From NCBI GenBank assembly GCA_000808095.1, contig CP009910.1:62001-126000 (forward strand): a stretch of 64,000 nucleotides of DNA, written 5' to 3'. This document shows, in pieces, positions 17,963 to 28,107 of this stretch. The stretch comes from Borreliella chilensis (GTDB lineage Bacteria > Spirochaetota > Spirochaetia > Borreliales > Borreliaceae). The translations under genes and the position numbers were made by a program. Numbering within the stretch: position 1 is the stretch's first letter; each line of letters begins with the position of its first letter. The notes under the pieces were generated by a model. It searched no databases. It worked only from the letters and a program-made list of their open reading frames with translations, and was not told the DNA's origin.

Positions 17963-18391
17963 ATGCTCACAGAAAAAATTAAAAGAGAATTAATAAAGCT
18001 TAGCAAAATAAATAAATACATAATACATAAAGCAGAAGCAAACCAAAACTTTAACCATCAATCTAAATGTGGAGATCAAATTTCATTCCAAATAAAAGAA
18101 GCAAACAGCGGAAAATTCAATTTAAAACATCATGCATCCGGATGCATGATCTTACTTGCAAGTGCCAACACTTTAAACAAATTGTGTAATGGCAAATCAA
18201 AATCTGAAATACTAAACTTGGTACAAAAAATAATAAATAATGATTTTGAAAATCTAGACGAAATTGATGCAAGTTTAAAAATTTTTAATACATTCAAAAA
18301 CACAAATAGAAAAGACTGTTTTTTACTACCATACAAAGCATTAAAAGATAGCTTAGAAAGCTATGTCATATTGGGGAGAACTATTAAATGA
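17963..18391 (+). CDS. sufU: SufU/NifU-like sulfur-acceptor or scaffold protein
   Basis: The 142 residues carry the three conserved cysteines of the SufU family in context: SKCGDQI (about 36-42, with the Asp), GCMILLASANTL (about 60-71) and KDCFLLPYKAL (about 117-127). In Gram-positive bacteria SufU holds zinc and accepts persulfide from SufS; the pairing here supports the same relay. It lies 147 bases downstream of sufS, past a hairpin, and overlaps comM by ATGA. The C-terminal Nfu domain of NifU is absent. Confidence 0.88.
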   Translation: MLTEKIKRELIKLSKINKYIIHKAEANQNFNHQSKCGDQISFQIKEANSGKFNLKHHASGCMILLASANTLNKLCNGKSKSEILNLVQKIINNDFENLDEIDASLKIFNTFKNTNRKDCFLLPYKALKDSLESYVILGRTIK

Positions 18392-19923
18392 AAATCTACT
18401 CACACTCATCAATCGGATATGATGGAGAACTAATTGAGATTGAAATAGATATCAAAAAAGGAATTTCTGGAATTGATATCGTAGGGCTTGCTGGAAGCGA
18501 AATTAAAGAATCAAGAGAAAGGGTAAAATCTGCTATCAAAAATTCAAATTTTCATTTTCCTAAAGATAGAATATTAATAAATCTTGCACCAGCTGGAATT
18601 AGAAAAATTGGAACAGCTCTTGACCTTTCAATTGCAATTAGCATCATTAAAATCGAAGAAGATAAAAATAATAAAAATTTGGAAATCTTAATATTAGGAG
18701 AGTTGCAATTAGATGGCAAAATAAGATCAATAAAAGCCGTTTTACCAGCCATTGCTCTTGCTAAAGAAAAGGAAATAAAATTTGCAATAGTTCCTTTTGA
18801 AAATTTAGAAGAAGCTTATCTAATAAATGATTTGAATATTTGGGGTGTTAAAGACTTAAAAGAAACTATAAATATAATAGAACAATTAAATGATAACATA
18901 CTCCCCCCAAAAACAAATATTAAACCACAAAAAACAGTTGAAAAAGATTGTATTTTAGATTATGACTTTAAAAATATAAAAGGACAACAAAGAGCAAAAA
19001 GAGCAATTGAAATAGCAATTGCCGGTGGGCATAACATCATGCTATTTGGACCACCTGGAAGTGGAAAAACACTTAGTCTTAAATGCGTTCAATCTATTCT
19101 TCCTCCGCTTACAAACAAAGAGATGATAGAAACAAACAAAATATGGTCAATATCAGGAAAATTAATAGAGAAAAAAATAATAAAACAAAGACCTTTTAGA
19201 AATCCTCACCATACTGCTAGTAAAGAAGGAATAATTGGAGGGGGGCCTAATCCCTTACCTGGAGAAGTGTCTCTTGCGCACAATGGAGTATTGTTCCTAG
19301 ATGAAGCTTTAGAATTTAAAAAATCTATCTTACAATCTTTACGTGAGCCTATTGAAGACAAATCAATTTCAATCTCAAGAGCAAGTTCCAAATTATTCAA
19401 ATACCCTGCTAATTTTCAACTAATGCTTGCAATGAATCTTTGCCCTTGTGGGAACCTTGGCAAAAAAAATACAGATTGTTTTTGCTCACAACAAGAAATT
19501 TCAAATTATTGGAAAAAACTTGGAGCTGCAATGCTTGATAGAATTGATATTAGGGTTCCAACAAGAACAATCAATAATGAGAAATTACTCAACGAAACAA
19601 GCGAAAGTTCAAGCGAAATAAAACAAAGAATAATAAAAGCAAGAAATATTCAAAGTAGAAGATACAAAAATTTTGCAAACATAAATAAAAATTCTGATCT
19701 TAATCCTGATCACATTGAAAAATTTTGCGAATTAAATGCGATTCTAAAAAATGACTTGATTTACATTTTAAACAAACTTAATATATCCTCAAGAGCAACA
19801 CATTCAATACTAAAAATTGCAAGAACAATCTCAGACTTAAAGGAAGAAGAAAATATTTCAAGAGAATCCTTACTTGAGGCAATTGGGCACAGAAAAAATG
19901 GAGAAAATTTGCTTGAAAAATAA
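18388..19923 (+). CDS. comM: ComM-type YifB family Mg-chelatase-like AAA+ ATPase
   Basis: In naturally transformable bacteria ComM is a hexameric helicase that promotes branch migration in recombination. The 511-residue protein has the N-terminal Lon-like fold (SHSSIGYDGELIEIEI, then GIDIVGLAGSEIKESRERV), the AAA+ core with Walker A GPPGSGKT (about 220-227) and Walker B VLFLDEALEF (about 302), and a LCPCGNLG plus CFC cysteine cluster near 350-370 that is typical of the family and may bind zinc. A C-terminal Mg-chelatase helical domain (about 400-505) follows. Lyme spirochaetes are not known to be naturally competent, so a repair or recombination role is likelier. Coupled to sufU. Confidence 0.9.
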   Translation: MKIYSHSSIGYDGELIEIEIDIKKGISGIDIVGLAGSEIKESRERVKSAIKNSNFHFPKDRILINLAPAGIRKIGTALDLSIAISIIKIEEDKNNKNLEILILGELQLDGKIRSIKAVLPAIALAKEKEIKFAIVPFENLEEAYLINDLNIWGVKDLKETINIIEQLNDNILPPKTNIKPQKTVEKDCILDYDFKNIKGQQRAKRAIEIAIAGGHNIMLFGPPGSGKTLSLKCVQSILPPLTNKEMIETNKIWSISGKLIEKKIIKQRPFRNPHHTASKEGIIGGGPNPLPGEVSLAHNGVLFLDEALEFKKSILQSLREPIEDKSISISRASSKLFKYPANFQLMLAMNLCPCGNLGKKNTDCFCSQQEISNYWKKLGAAMLDRIDIRVPTRTINNEKLLNETSESSSEIKQRIIKARNIQSRRYKNFANINKNSDLNPDHIEKFCELNAILKNDLIYILNKLNISSRATHSILKIARTISDLKEEENISRESLLEAIGHRKNGENLLEK

Positions 19924-19925
19924 AA

Positions 19926-19943
19926 ACCCCTAAATATTGGGGT
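19926..19943 (-). terminator. Rho-independent terminator of ldh
   Basis: Read on the minus strand, ACCCC, 8-base loop, GGGGT is followed by TTTTTATTTTT, a good intrinsic terminator just after the ldh stop. The U-run lies inside the last codons of comM on the other strand. On the plus strand no U-run follows, so it serves ldh. Confidence 0.75.
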
Positions 19944-19950
19944 CTCAAAA

Positions 19951-20904
<954 letters not shown>

Positions 20905-20940
20905 TTACTCCATATAAATTTAAACTACATAAAACTAATT

Positions 20941-20966
20941 TTAAATAATTAATAATAATTATTTAA
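20941..20966. repeat. 10-bp perfect AT-only inverted repeat in the ldh leader
   Basis: TTAAATAATT (20941-20950) and AATTATTTAA (20957-20966) flank a 6-base spacer. The repeat lies just downstream of the ldh -10 box, at about the transcription start. It could be an operator or a weak 5' hairpin; chance is plausible in such AT-rich DNA. Confidence 0.35.
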
Positions 20967-20973
20967 TAAAAAT

Positions 20974-21003
20974 ATTTTATCGTATTTTTAAAGGCTTTGC
21001 CAA
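20974..21003 (-). promoter_or_regulatory. ldh promoter
   Basis: On the minus strand TTGGCA (21003-20998) and TAAAAT (20979-20974) are separated by 18 bases, a good sigma-70 match between lepA and ldh. The 5' leader would be about 70 bases and includes an AT palindrome. Confidence 0.6.
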
Positions 21004-21032
21004 CCAAATACCTTCAAAAATTAAAAATACAT

Positions 21033-22832
21033 TTAACTATCATTAGACTTCAAAACTGCTAGAAAAGCACTTTGTGGAATTTCAACATTTCCTACCATCT
21101 TCATTCGCTTTTTACCTTCTTTTTGCTTTTCTAAAAGTTTTCGCTTACGAGTAATATCGCCACCATAACACTTGGCAGTAACATCTTTTCTAACAGGAGA
21201 AATTGTCTCTCTAGCAATAACGTTAGAGCCAATAGCACCTTGAATAGCTATTTTAAATTGTTGCCTTGCTATTTCATCTTTTAACTTTTTACAAATCCCT
21301 GTAGCTTTAATTCTTGCACTATCTTTAAAAACCAATTGAGAAAGTGCATCAACTCTATCACCATTAACTAATATATCTAATCTTACTAAGTCTGTATGCT
21401 CATAATCTAAAAGCTCATAGTCAAAAGACGCATATCCGCGACTCACAGATTTGATCTTATCATAAAAATCAAAAAGTATTTCAGAAAGAGGCATTTTATA
21501 AATAAGTTCAACGCGCTTAGTATCAAGATAAATTAAATTTGTCTGTACTCCTCTTTTCAACAAACATACACTCATAATATTTCCTAAAAATTCTGTAGGA
21601 ACAATAATATTGGCTCTAATATAAGGTTCAAGAACATTTTCAATAACTTCATTTCCAGGAAATTGCTCAGGACTTTCAATATAATAAGATTTACCCTTTT
21701 TAGGAATAATTTTGTATCTAACAGAAGGAGAAGTCAATATTACATTTAAATCAAATTCACGCTCAATACGTTCTTGAATAACCTCCAAATGCAAAAGTCC
21801 AAGAAATCCGCATTTAAAACCATGCCCAAGAGCCGATGATGAATCTTTTTCAAATGTTAAAGATGCATCATTAAGCTTTAATCTATCCATTGCCTTTAAA
21901 AGATCGTCATATTGATTAGCATCAACAGGATACACCGAAGAAAACACTACAGGCTTAACTTCTTTAAACCCCTCAAGTGGGGATAATGCAGGACAATCAT
22001 AAAGAGTTACAGTATCTCCAATCTTAACATCTGATATATTTTTTATTCCTGCAATAAAATATCCAACATCCCCTGCTTCTAACCTATCTTTTTTTTCAAG
22101 CAATATTTTAAAAACCCCAATTTCCTCAATCAAATAATTGCTATCAGTATGCATTAATCTAATCTTATCGCCTGTTTTGATTTGCCCTTCAAAAATCCTA
22201 AAATGAACAATAACTCCTCTATAAGAATCATAATGTGAATCAAAAATTAATGCTCTTAACGGATCTTTAACACTTCCTCTGGGGGATGGAACATACTTAC
22301 AAATAGCTTCAAGCAAATCATCAATCCCTACTCCATTCTTAGCAGAAATCGAAATAGCAATTTCCTCGTTTAACCCTAAATCATTTTTTATTTGCTTTTT
22401 TACAAAATCAATATTAGCATTTGGAAGATCTATTTTATTAATAACAGGAATAATTTCCAAATCATGCTCAAAAGCCATATAAAAATTAGAAACTGTTTGA
22501 GCTTGTACTCCCTGGCTTGCATCAATCAACAAAAGAGCACCCTCACAAGATGAAATTGCTCTTGATACTTCATAAGAAAAATCAACATGGCCTGGGGTAT
22601 CAACAAAATTTAACTCATAAAGCTCACCATCATTACTCTTATAAGTAATTGTCACTGCCTGGCTTTTTATTGTAATCCCCCTTTCTCGCTCAATATCCAT
22701 ACTGTCAAGCATTTGACTTTTAAAATCACGATCAGATATTATTTTAGCCTTTTGAATAAATCGATCAGCTAATGTCGATTTACCATGATCAATGTGTGCA
22801 ATAATGCAAAAATTTTTCTTACGAATACTAAT
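21033..22832 (-). CDS. lepA: Elongation factor 4 (LepA), apparent ATT start
   Basis: LepA is a ribosomal GTPase that acts on stalled or mistranslocated ribosomes. The first ATG in frame (22712) would remove the whole G1 motif, so it cannot be the start. Reading upstream, the frame encodes RKKNFCIIAHIDHGKSTLA (G1, with AHIDHGKS) and stays open to TAA at 22850-22848, yet contains no ATG, GTG or TTG. AGGAGG (22844-22839) sits exactly 6 bases before ATT 22832-22830, giving 599 residues, the family length. Other motifs: RERGITI (G2), VDTPGHVDF (G3), NKIDLPNA (G4), ISAKNGVG (G5), and the LepA-specific C-terminal domain with CYGGDITRKRKLLEKQKEGKK. It lies 29 bases after the gene at 22862, in the V-ATPase transcription unit. 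Confidence 0.93.
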   Translation of the reverse strand: MSIRKKNFCIIAHIDHGKSTLADRFIQKAKIISDRDFKSQMLDSMDIERERGITIKSQAVTITYKSNDGELYELNFVDTPGHVDFSYEVSRAISSCEGALLLIDASQGVQAQTVSNFYMAFEHDLEIIPVINKIDLPNANIDFVKKQIKNDLGLNEEIAISISAKNGVGIDDLLEAICKYVPSPRGSVKDPLRALIFDSHYDSYRGVIVHFRIFEGQIKTGDKIRLMHTDSNYLIEEIGVFKILLEKKDRLEAGDVGYFIAGIKNISDVKIGDTVTLYDCPALSPLEGFKEVKPVVFSSVYPVDANQYDDLLKAMDRLKLNDASLTFEKDSSSALGHGFKCGFLGLLHLEVIQERIEREFDLNVILTSPSVRYKIIPKKGKSYYIESPEQFPGNEVIENVLEPYIRANIIVPTEFLGNIMSVCLLKRGVQTNLIYLDTKRVELIYKMPLSEILFDFYDKIKSVSRGYASFDYELLDYEHTDLVRLDILVNGDRVDALSQLVFKDSARIKATGICKKLKDEIARQQFKIAIQGAIGSNVIARETISPVRKDVTAKCYGGDITRKRKLLEKQKEGKKRMKMVGNVEIPQSAFLAVLKSNDS

Positions 22833-22844
22833 ACTGACCCTCCT
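22830..22844 (-). promoter_or_regulatory. lepA: Ribosome binding site and ATT start codon of lepA
   Basis: AGGAGG at 22844-22839 with 6 bases to ATT (22832-22830). A second in-frame ATT is at 22826 (spacing 12). The codons GTC and AGT nearest the binding site cannot serve as starts. This decides the start in the absence of any canonical codon. Confidence 0.65.
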
Positions 22845-22861
22845 AAATTACAAATCAAGCT

Positions 22862-23842
22862 TTAAAAACGTATATTTTTCTTAAATACAGAATTTTTAAT
22901 TTGACTTCTTGATTTTGCAATATAAGGAGAAAATCTTGGCGCAAGATCTACCACTAATTTCCAGGTATCTATTGCTCTAAATCTATAATCACCATTAGAA
23001 TATGTATAAGTAGCAACAGCAATATTATAAACTATTTCCCAGAAATCTGTAGATTCAAAAGCATTTTTAATTGCCTTATACTCATTAATTTTTTTAACAA
23101 AAGACCTTAAATTTCTAAACTGATAAACAGGTTCATAATAACAAACATAATCATACATTCTTGTTAAAATTCCTACTGCAGCTATAAGTCCATGAGTAAT
23201 TGAAAGTTCATAAGCTCCCAAACGCAAATAAACTTTTGACAATAATTGGTGAGTATCAATAACATTGTAGTTCTTAAATCTATAAAGATTAAAAGTAAAA
23301 TCAATACCAAAAGCTCCTCTTACTTGTTTTAAATAAGAAGTTAGATAAAATGAAATATTAAATTTATTATTTGACGCACTATTTTCATTATTAGAATAAT
23401 CATGATAACTATAATAATCTTTTTTAGTTGAAAACTTATTTAATATATTATTTAAATAATCAATTGTATCAACATAATTATTCTCAAGTTCGGCCATTTT
23501 GGCTAAAGAAAAAAGTATTTTTTTTTCAAAAGATCCATCTAGTAAATAATCTTTATCTTCAAAAGCCTTGTAAAGGTTCAATTTTTCAAGAACAGCATTG
23601 CCGGACATTCCATAAGCTACTGATAAATAATAACTGGCCTCAGGATAAACGCCTTTTCTAAGCAAAGCTTCCTGTAAATAATTAATAGCATCTGTAAGAC
23701 TAGATTTACTAAATTCAGATTTAGAGTAAAGAAATTGCCTACCCTTTTCAAGCAAAATCCAATAAGGAAAATTCTTATTGCTTAAAGAACTTAAAGAAAT
23801 AGAAAAAGGTAGAACAAGAAAAAATAAAACCAAATTTCTCAT
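22862..23842 (-). CDS. Secreted TPR-like protein, unknown function
   Basis: The 326-residue product has a signal peptide (MRNLVLFFLVLPFSISLSSL) with no lipobox cysteine, followed by helical repeats rich in Tyr, Leu and Ala (for instance YPEASYYLSVAYGMSG near 70), consistent with TPR or Sel1-like folding through most of its length. It is probably periplasmic. It lies between the V-ATPase K gene and lepA, with short gaps on both sides (54 and 29 bases), so it is likely transcribed with them, but no functional link is visible. Confidence 0.65.
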   Translation of the reverse strand: MRNLVLFFLVLPFSISLSSLSNKNFPYWILLEKGRQFLYSKSEFSKSSLTDAINYLQEALLRKGVYPEASYYLSVAYGMSGNAVLEKLNLYKAFEDKDYLLDGSFEKKILFSLAKMAELENNYVDTIDYLNNILNKFSTKKDYYSYHDYSNNENSASNNKFNISFYLTSYLKQVRGAFGIDFTFNLYRFKNYNVIDTHQLLSKVYLRLGAYELSITHGLIAAVGILTRMYDYVCYYEPVYQFRNLRSFVKKINEYKAIKNAFESTDFWEIVYNIAVATYTYSNGDYRFRAIDTWKLVVDLAPRFSPYIAKSRSQIKNSVFKKNIRF

Positions 23843-23896
23843 AATAATAAATATATTAAATTAACCCATAAATTACGAGAAAAATTAATATCAAAA

Positions 23897-24331
23897 TTAA
23901 ACAAACTTAAATATCATTAAAAACACCATTACAAATAGAGCAACAGATTCTATTAATCCTAAAACCAAAAGATATGTGGCGAATCCTTTTCCAGTCTCAG
24001 AAAAAGCGTCACAAGCACCTGCTGCTGCTTTACCCTGTGCAAACCCAGAAACAGCAATTGCAAACCCACCACCAAGACCAGCTCCAAGCAATAACCATGG
24101 ATTTGTCTGCATCATCACCTCAGATAAAGTATTCATTAAAATATATCCATATATTATCTGAGTCAATGGCGCTGAAACAAAAACAATCAATAAAAATGGC
24201 GCTGGTTTCCCTTGCATATAACATCTCTTCCATGCTCCAATAGCAGCACTACCTGCTGCCCCCATACCCAACGCCGAACCTATTGCTGAGATTGTCAAAG
24301 CTGAATTAACTCCTATTAAACCTATATCCAT
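23897..24331 (-). CDS. ntpK: V-type ATPase proteolipid subunit K
   Basis: This 144-residue, four-helix double hairpin forms the rotating membrane ring. The ion-binding glutamate is E128 in LGLIESVALF (fourth helix). The second helix has SAPLTQIIYG with T57 and Q58 instead of a carboxylate, and Q99 lies in SGFAQGKAAAG. These align with T64, Q65, Q110 and E139, which coordinate sodium in Enterococcus hirae NtpK, so sodium coupling is a fair inference, though the residue matching L61 is A54. Its gene follows subunit I by 12 bases. Confidence 0.93.
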   Translation of the reverse strand: MDIGLIGVNSALTISAIGSALGMGAAGSAAIGAWKRCYMQGKPAPFLLIVFVSAPLTQIIYGYILMNTLSEVMMQTNPWLLLGAGLGGGFAIAVSGFAQGKAAAGACDAFSETGKGFATYLLVLGLIESVALFVMVFLMIFKFV

Positions 24332-24343
24332 AAGTACTCCTTT

Positions 24344-26173
24344 TTATTTGTTTTTTATTTTTCTAAAAGGCTTATACGCATATCCACTCCATTCTTGTCC
24401 TAAATGATTTGAAAATTCAAGCATATTAAGCCTTACACCATGAACAACCACTGAAAGTAAAGATAGCATTATATTTAAAACATGTCCAAAAAGTATAACA
24501 ATAACTCCAACTATTATAAGACCAATATTAGAAGATTTTAACAAAGGTATTGACATGGCATTAAAGCTTTCAGAGATTGAAAGTCCTGCAAGCCCAACTG
24601 CAAAAAGTCTAATATAAGATATTATGTCTGCAAATCCCGATACAGTGGTTAAAAATTGTTCTATAATACCTCCAAAACTTTTCAATATACACTTAAAAAA
24701 ATTTGAACCATCTTGCTTTCCAAAAACAAATACAAGTGCAACGCCAAAATATATCATATTATAAACAACATTATGCATAGGAAATCTAGATTGACTGAGT
24801 ATTAAATTCAAAACAAGGTAATAAAGGCCAACTATACCTATAAGCCAACCAATCTGAGCAATTGAATGAATGTGGGGCTTTTCTTTTATTTGTCTGAAAA
24901 AATTCCAAGCGTGAGCCAATGAAATTTGCAAAACTCCTATTGAAAAGCAGATAAAAATAATATTTTGTACACTATTTTTCTCTGTCAAATAACTAATTTT
25001 AAACGAATTCAAAATAGGAAACATTTCAAGCACTAAAGGACTACCAAACCAAGTCCCAGTCATAGAACCATAAAGTATCGATGAAACACTAAGATAAAAT
25101 ATTAAACCATGAATTGGAGTTAAGGACTTCCCTTTAAAAATAAAACCCAAACTAAGCAAAATTCCTATCAAAAAAAATATCACCCCATAAGCAGCATCAC
25201 CTATTATCATACCAAAAAATACAAAGAAAAATAACATAAAAATAAAACTTATATCCCTTTCTTTATACCCAGGAATTGTCTCTAAAATATTAAAAATAGG
25301 CGCAGCTAAATTGGCAATTCCTTTTCTTTTTATATAAGTTGGAATAAAATCATTTTCTCCAGGATCTGCAAATTGAACTGCAAAACCTACTTTTAAAACT
25401 GAATTTTTAAGAGATTCTTGACTTTCAGCTGGAATAAATCCTGTAATATACGAAAAATCCTCAAAATCAGTTTGCATATCAGCTAAAACCTGTTCAAACT
25501 CTACAATTTGATCGTAATTTTTTATCTCATCTCTTAAAATATCAATGTATTTATTAAAAAGAGAAATTTGAGTCAATTTTTGATCTAAGATCTCATCTAC
25601 AACCTTTAATTTATTATTAATATAATCAAGATCAAAATCAAACTTAAACTCATCAGCAATTTCTATTTTTTGCTCAAACTCACCAACACTAACAAAATAA
25701 GAAGTGTTTTTTACATTTTTAATCAAAAGCACATTAATATTAGGATCTCTTAACAAATTTTTATATTCACTTTTTTGGATTTTAAAAAACTGAATATAAA
25801 TATTAGATTCTTTCAATTTGCTAATATAATCTAAAGAAAAATTTCCCCAAACAGAAATCAAATCCTTTTCATGCAATAAAGATTGTTTTATATCTTGAAA
25901 TTCCTTAATCTCATTGCCTAGATTAATGATACTTTTTGCAATATCTAAAAAATTTCCATTAGAAGATTTTAAAGTCTTAACACCTCCATCTTCCTTAAGT
26001 AGCGAAAAAGCTTGTATTAAAATTCGCTGATTATCAATGCTCTTTTTTAAAGAATCTGAATTTTTATTGCAAGAATTAATATGAACTGCTCCAAAATCTC
26101 TTAAAACCTCTAATGATTCTTTTTTATATTTTGATAAAGTCAAAAGTAAAACTTTTTTCATTTTTACAATCAT
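24344..26173 (-). CDS. ntpI: V-type ATPase subunit I (a-type stator/ion channel subunit)
   Basis: Subunit I links the peripheral stalk to the membrane and forms the ion half-channels. The 609 residues show an N-terminal cytosolic half (1-300) with coiled-coil stretches around 70-110 and 185-230, and a C-terminal half with about seven membrane helices. GFADIISYIRLFAVGLAGLS (about 507-526) carries the conserved arginine of the ion path, and FGHVLNIMLSLLSVVVHGVR follows. The ATG at 26173 has AGGA 8 bases upstream. It is shorter in the N-terminal half than many archaeal homologues, as in other spirochaetes. Confidence 0.92.
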   Translation of the reverse strand: MIVKMKKVLLLTLSKYKKESLEVLRDFGAVHINSCNKNSDSLKKSIDNQRILIQAFSLLKEDGGVKTLKSSNGNFLDIAKSIINLGNEIKEFQDIKQSLLHEKDLISVWGNFSLDYISKLKESNIYIQFFKIQKSEYKNLLRDPNINVLLIKNVKNTSYFVSVGEFEQKIEIADEFKFDFDLDYINNKLKVVDEILDQKLTQISLFNKYIDILRDEIKNYDQIVEFEQVLADMQTDFEDFSYITGFIPAESQESLKNSVLKVGFAVQFADPGENDFIPTYIKRKGIANLAAPIFNILETIPGYKERDISFIFMLFFFVFFGMIIGDAAYGVIFFLIGILLSLGFIFKGKSLTPIHGLIFYLSVSSILYGSMTGTWFGSPLVLEMFPILNSFKISYLTEKNSVQNIIFICFSIGVLQISLAHAWNFFRQIKEKPHIHSIAQIGWLIGIVGLYYLVLNLILSQSRFPMHNVVYNMIYFGVALVFVFGKQDGSNFFKCILKSFGGIIEQFLTTVSGFADIISYIRLFAVGLAGLSISESFNAMSIPLLKSSNIGLIIVGVIVILFGHVLNIMLSLLSVVVHGVRLNMLEFSNHLGQEWSGYAYKPFRKIKNK

Positions 26174-26183
26174 AAGCTTGTTC

Positions 26184-26780
26184 CTATTTTTTTTTAGTCA
26201 AACTAGACTTAGCAATTTTACCTCTCACAACAGCTGCAGTTTGCTGATCTCCAAGATATATATTAATTTTTTTTATATTAAACTTAGCTGTCGGTATCAT
26301 AACTTTCTCAAATAAATTAACTCTCTGAGATGTTACTCGAAACTCCTTTAAAAGTAAATCAATCTGTTTTTTTAAAATTTTAAGTTCTACATCAATTTGA
26401 ATCACATTTTTAAGAATTTCAATCCCCTTATCTACCCAATAAGGAGTAAAAAGTAGGTCATGCCTTATATTTTCATATTCAATAGAATTGAATACAGGGA
26501 TTGCAACCCCTGCAATATTTAAAGATTTCTTGACCACTGTTTTTACTTGAATCCAACTCTCAAAAGGAAATTTTTCACTAAAAAGAGAAATCCAATTAGA
26601 AATATTATCCTTAAGTTTTTGTTGCTCAAGAATTTTAATTCTGTAAGAATTCTCAATTCTAATAATTTCCATATAAAGTTGTTGTTTCTTAAGCTGCAAA
26701 GTAGGTAAATATCTTTTAAACATCCTAAGCTCATCTTTTTGCTTCTTAAGATCATTTTTAGTCAATTTAATTTTAGACAT
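26184..26780 (-). CDS. ntpD: V-type ATPase subunit D (central stalk)
   Basis: Subunit D is the long coiled-coil shaft rotating within the A/B hexamer. This 198-residue product is almost wholly helical: SKIKLTKNDLKKQKDELRMF at the start is the typical D-subunit opening, and a second long helix covers residues 120-165. The C-terminal tail is basic. The frame could begin at TTG 26786, overlapping the B gene stop, but ATG 26780 gives the family-typical N-terminus and an AGAGG site 10 bases upstream. Confidence 0.9.
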   Translation of the reverse strand: MSKIKLTKNDLKKQKDELRMFKRYLPTLQLKKQQLYMEIIRIENSYRIKILEQQKLKDNISNWISLFSEKFPFESWIQVKTVVKKSLNIAGVAIPVFNSIEYENIRHDLLFTPYWVDKGIEILKNVIQIDVELKILKKQIDLLLKEFRVTSQRVNLFEKVMIPTAKFNIKKINIYLGDQQTAAVVRGKIAKSSLTKKK

Positions 26781-26782
26781 AA

Positions 26783-28087
26783 TCAATAGGCCTCTTTCTT
26801 AGGCCAATACTTTTCTATAAGATCTGTTTTTATTCCTGTTTCTTTTGGACTAAAACAACTAGCAAGAATGTCCCAACCCAAATCCAAAGCCTCTTCCAAA
26901 GGAATATTAACAGATAAATCCATCATCTTACTTTCAAACATATTGCTATACTTGAGTAATTTTTCATCCCACTTAGTCATACTAAACCCCATAGCCTTCT
27001 TTTCTACAGACTCCTTTGAAGATGCATAAAGCTTAATCATCGAATCCATTATAGTCCTGTGATCGTCTCTAGTTTTACCATTTACCATTTGTTTAAGTCT
27101 TGAAAGAGATCCAAAAGGTTCTATTCTGCCACCTTTTAAATAGTACTGACCTTCTGTAATATACCCAGTATTATCAGGAACAGGATGAGTAACATCATCA
27201 CCTGGCATAGTTGTAACTGCAAGTATTGTAATCGATCCTGCACCTTCAAAATCAATCGCCTTCTCATAACGATATGCAAGCTGAGAATATAAATCTCCAG
27301 GATAACCTCTGTTAGAAGGCACTTGTTCCATCGTAATAGATATTTCTTTCATTGCATCAGCAAAATTTGTCATATCCGTAAGAAGAACTAAAACTTTTTT
27401 ACCCTTAAGAGCAAATTTTTCAGCAACAGAAAGCGAAATATCAGGAACAGTTAAAGATTCAACAACAGAATCATTAGCGGTATGAACAAAAAAAATTGTT
27501 CTACTTAAAGCACCTCCTTTTTCTAAAGAATCTTTAAAAGTCAAATAATCATCATGCTTGAGCCCCATTCCACCAAGAATTATCAAATCAACCTCTGCTT
27601 GAAGCGCAATTCTTACAAGAAGCTCATTATAAGGTTCACCAGAAACCGAAAATATAGGTAATTTTTGAGATTCAACAAGAGTATTAAAAACATCTATCAT
27701 TGGAAGACCTGTTCTTATCATATTTCTAGGAACAATTCGTTTTGCAGGATTGGCAGAAGGACCCCCAATTTCAATCAAACTATCATCAAGAAAAGGACCC
27801 CCATCCCTAGGATTTCCAGAACCATCAAAAATTCTGCCCAACAAATTATCAGAAAATGAAACTTGCATTGAATGCCCTAAAAATTTTATTTCATCTGAAG
27901 TGGAAACACCCCTTGTACCACCATAAACTTGAAGAGAGACTTTTTCTCTATCAAGTTTAATTACTTCAGCTAGAGAACTTGTGTCTTTTGCCTTCACAAT
28001 AGCAAGCTCACCATACTTAATACCTTGAGCTTTAACAGTTATTACATTGCCTGCTATAGACTCTATTTTGCTGTAGACTCTTTTCAT
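26783..28087 (-). CDS. ntpB: V-type ATPase subunit B
   Basis: B is the non-catalytic nucleotide-binding-fold subunit of the hexamer. In the 434 residues, the N-terminal beta barrel (1-75) leads to a core where the P-loop is replaced by [19 protein letters not shown] (about 147-165), as expected for B, and the [21 protein letters not shown] region (about 290-310) is highly conserved in the family. The C-terminal helical domain is present. It ends in a 3-base overlap with the upstream possible TTG start of the D gene. Confidence 0.96.
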   Translation of the reverse strand: MKRVYSKIESIAGNVITVKAQGIKYGELAIVKAKDTSSLAEVIKLDREKVSLQVYGGTRGVSTSDEIKFLGHSMQVSFSDNLLGRIFDGSGNPRDGGPFLDDSLIEIGGPSANPAKRIVPRNMIRTGLPMIDVFNTLVESQKLPIFSVSGEPYNELLVRIALQAEVDLIILGGMGLKHDDYLTFKDSLEKGGALSRTIFFVHTANDSVVESLTVPDISLSVAEKFALKGKKVLVLLTDMTNFADAMKEISITMEQVPSNRGYPGDLYSQLAYRYEKAIDFEGAGSITILAVTTMPGDDVTHPVPDNTGYITEGQYYLKGGRIEPFGSLSRLKQMVNGKTRDDHRTIMDSMIKLYASSKESVEKKAMGFSMTKWDEKLLKYSNMFESKMMDLSVNIPLEEALDLGWDILASCFSPKETGIKTDLIEKYWPKKEAY

Positions 28088-28107
28088 ATATATATCTCTC
28101 CAACCCC

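Noticed and set aside
23974..24243. Long open frames on the plus strand opposite the V-ATPase K gene
   Set aside because: They lie wholly antisense to a conserved proteolipid gene, have no ribosome binding site, and the products are low-complexity Gln/Lys/Ser strings.
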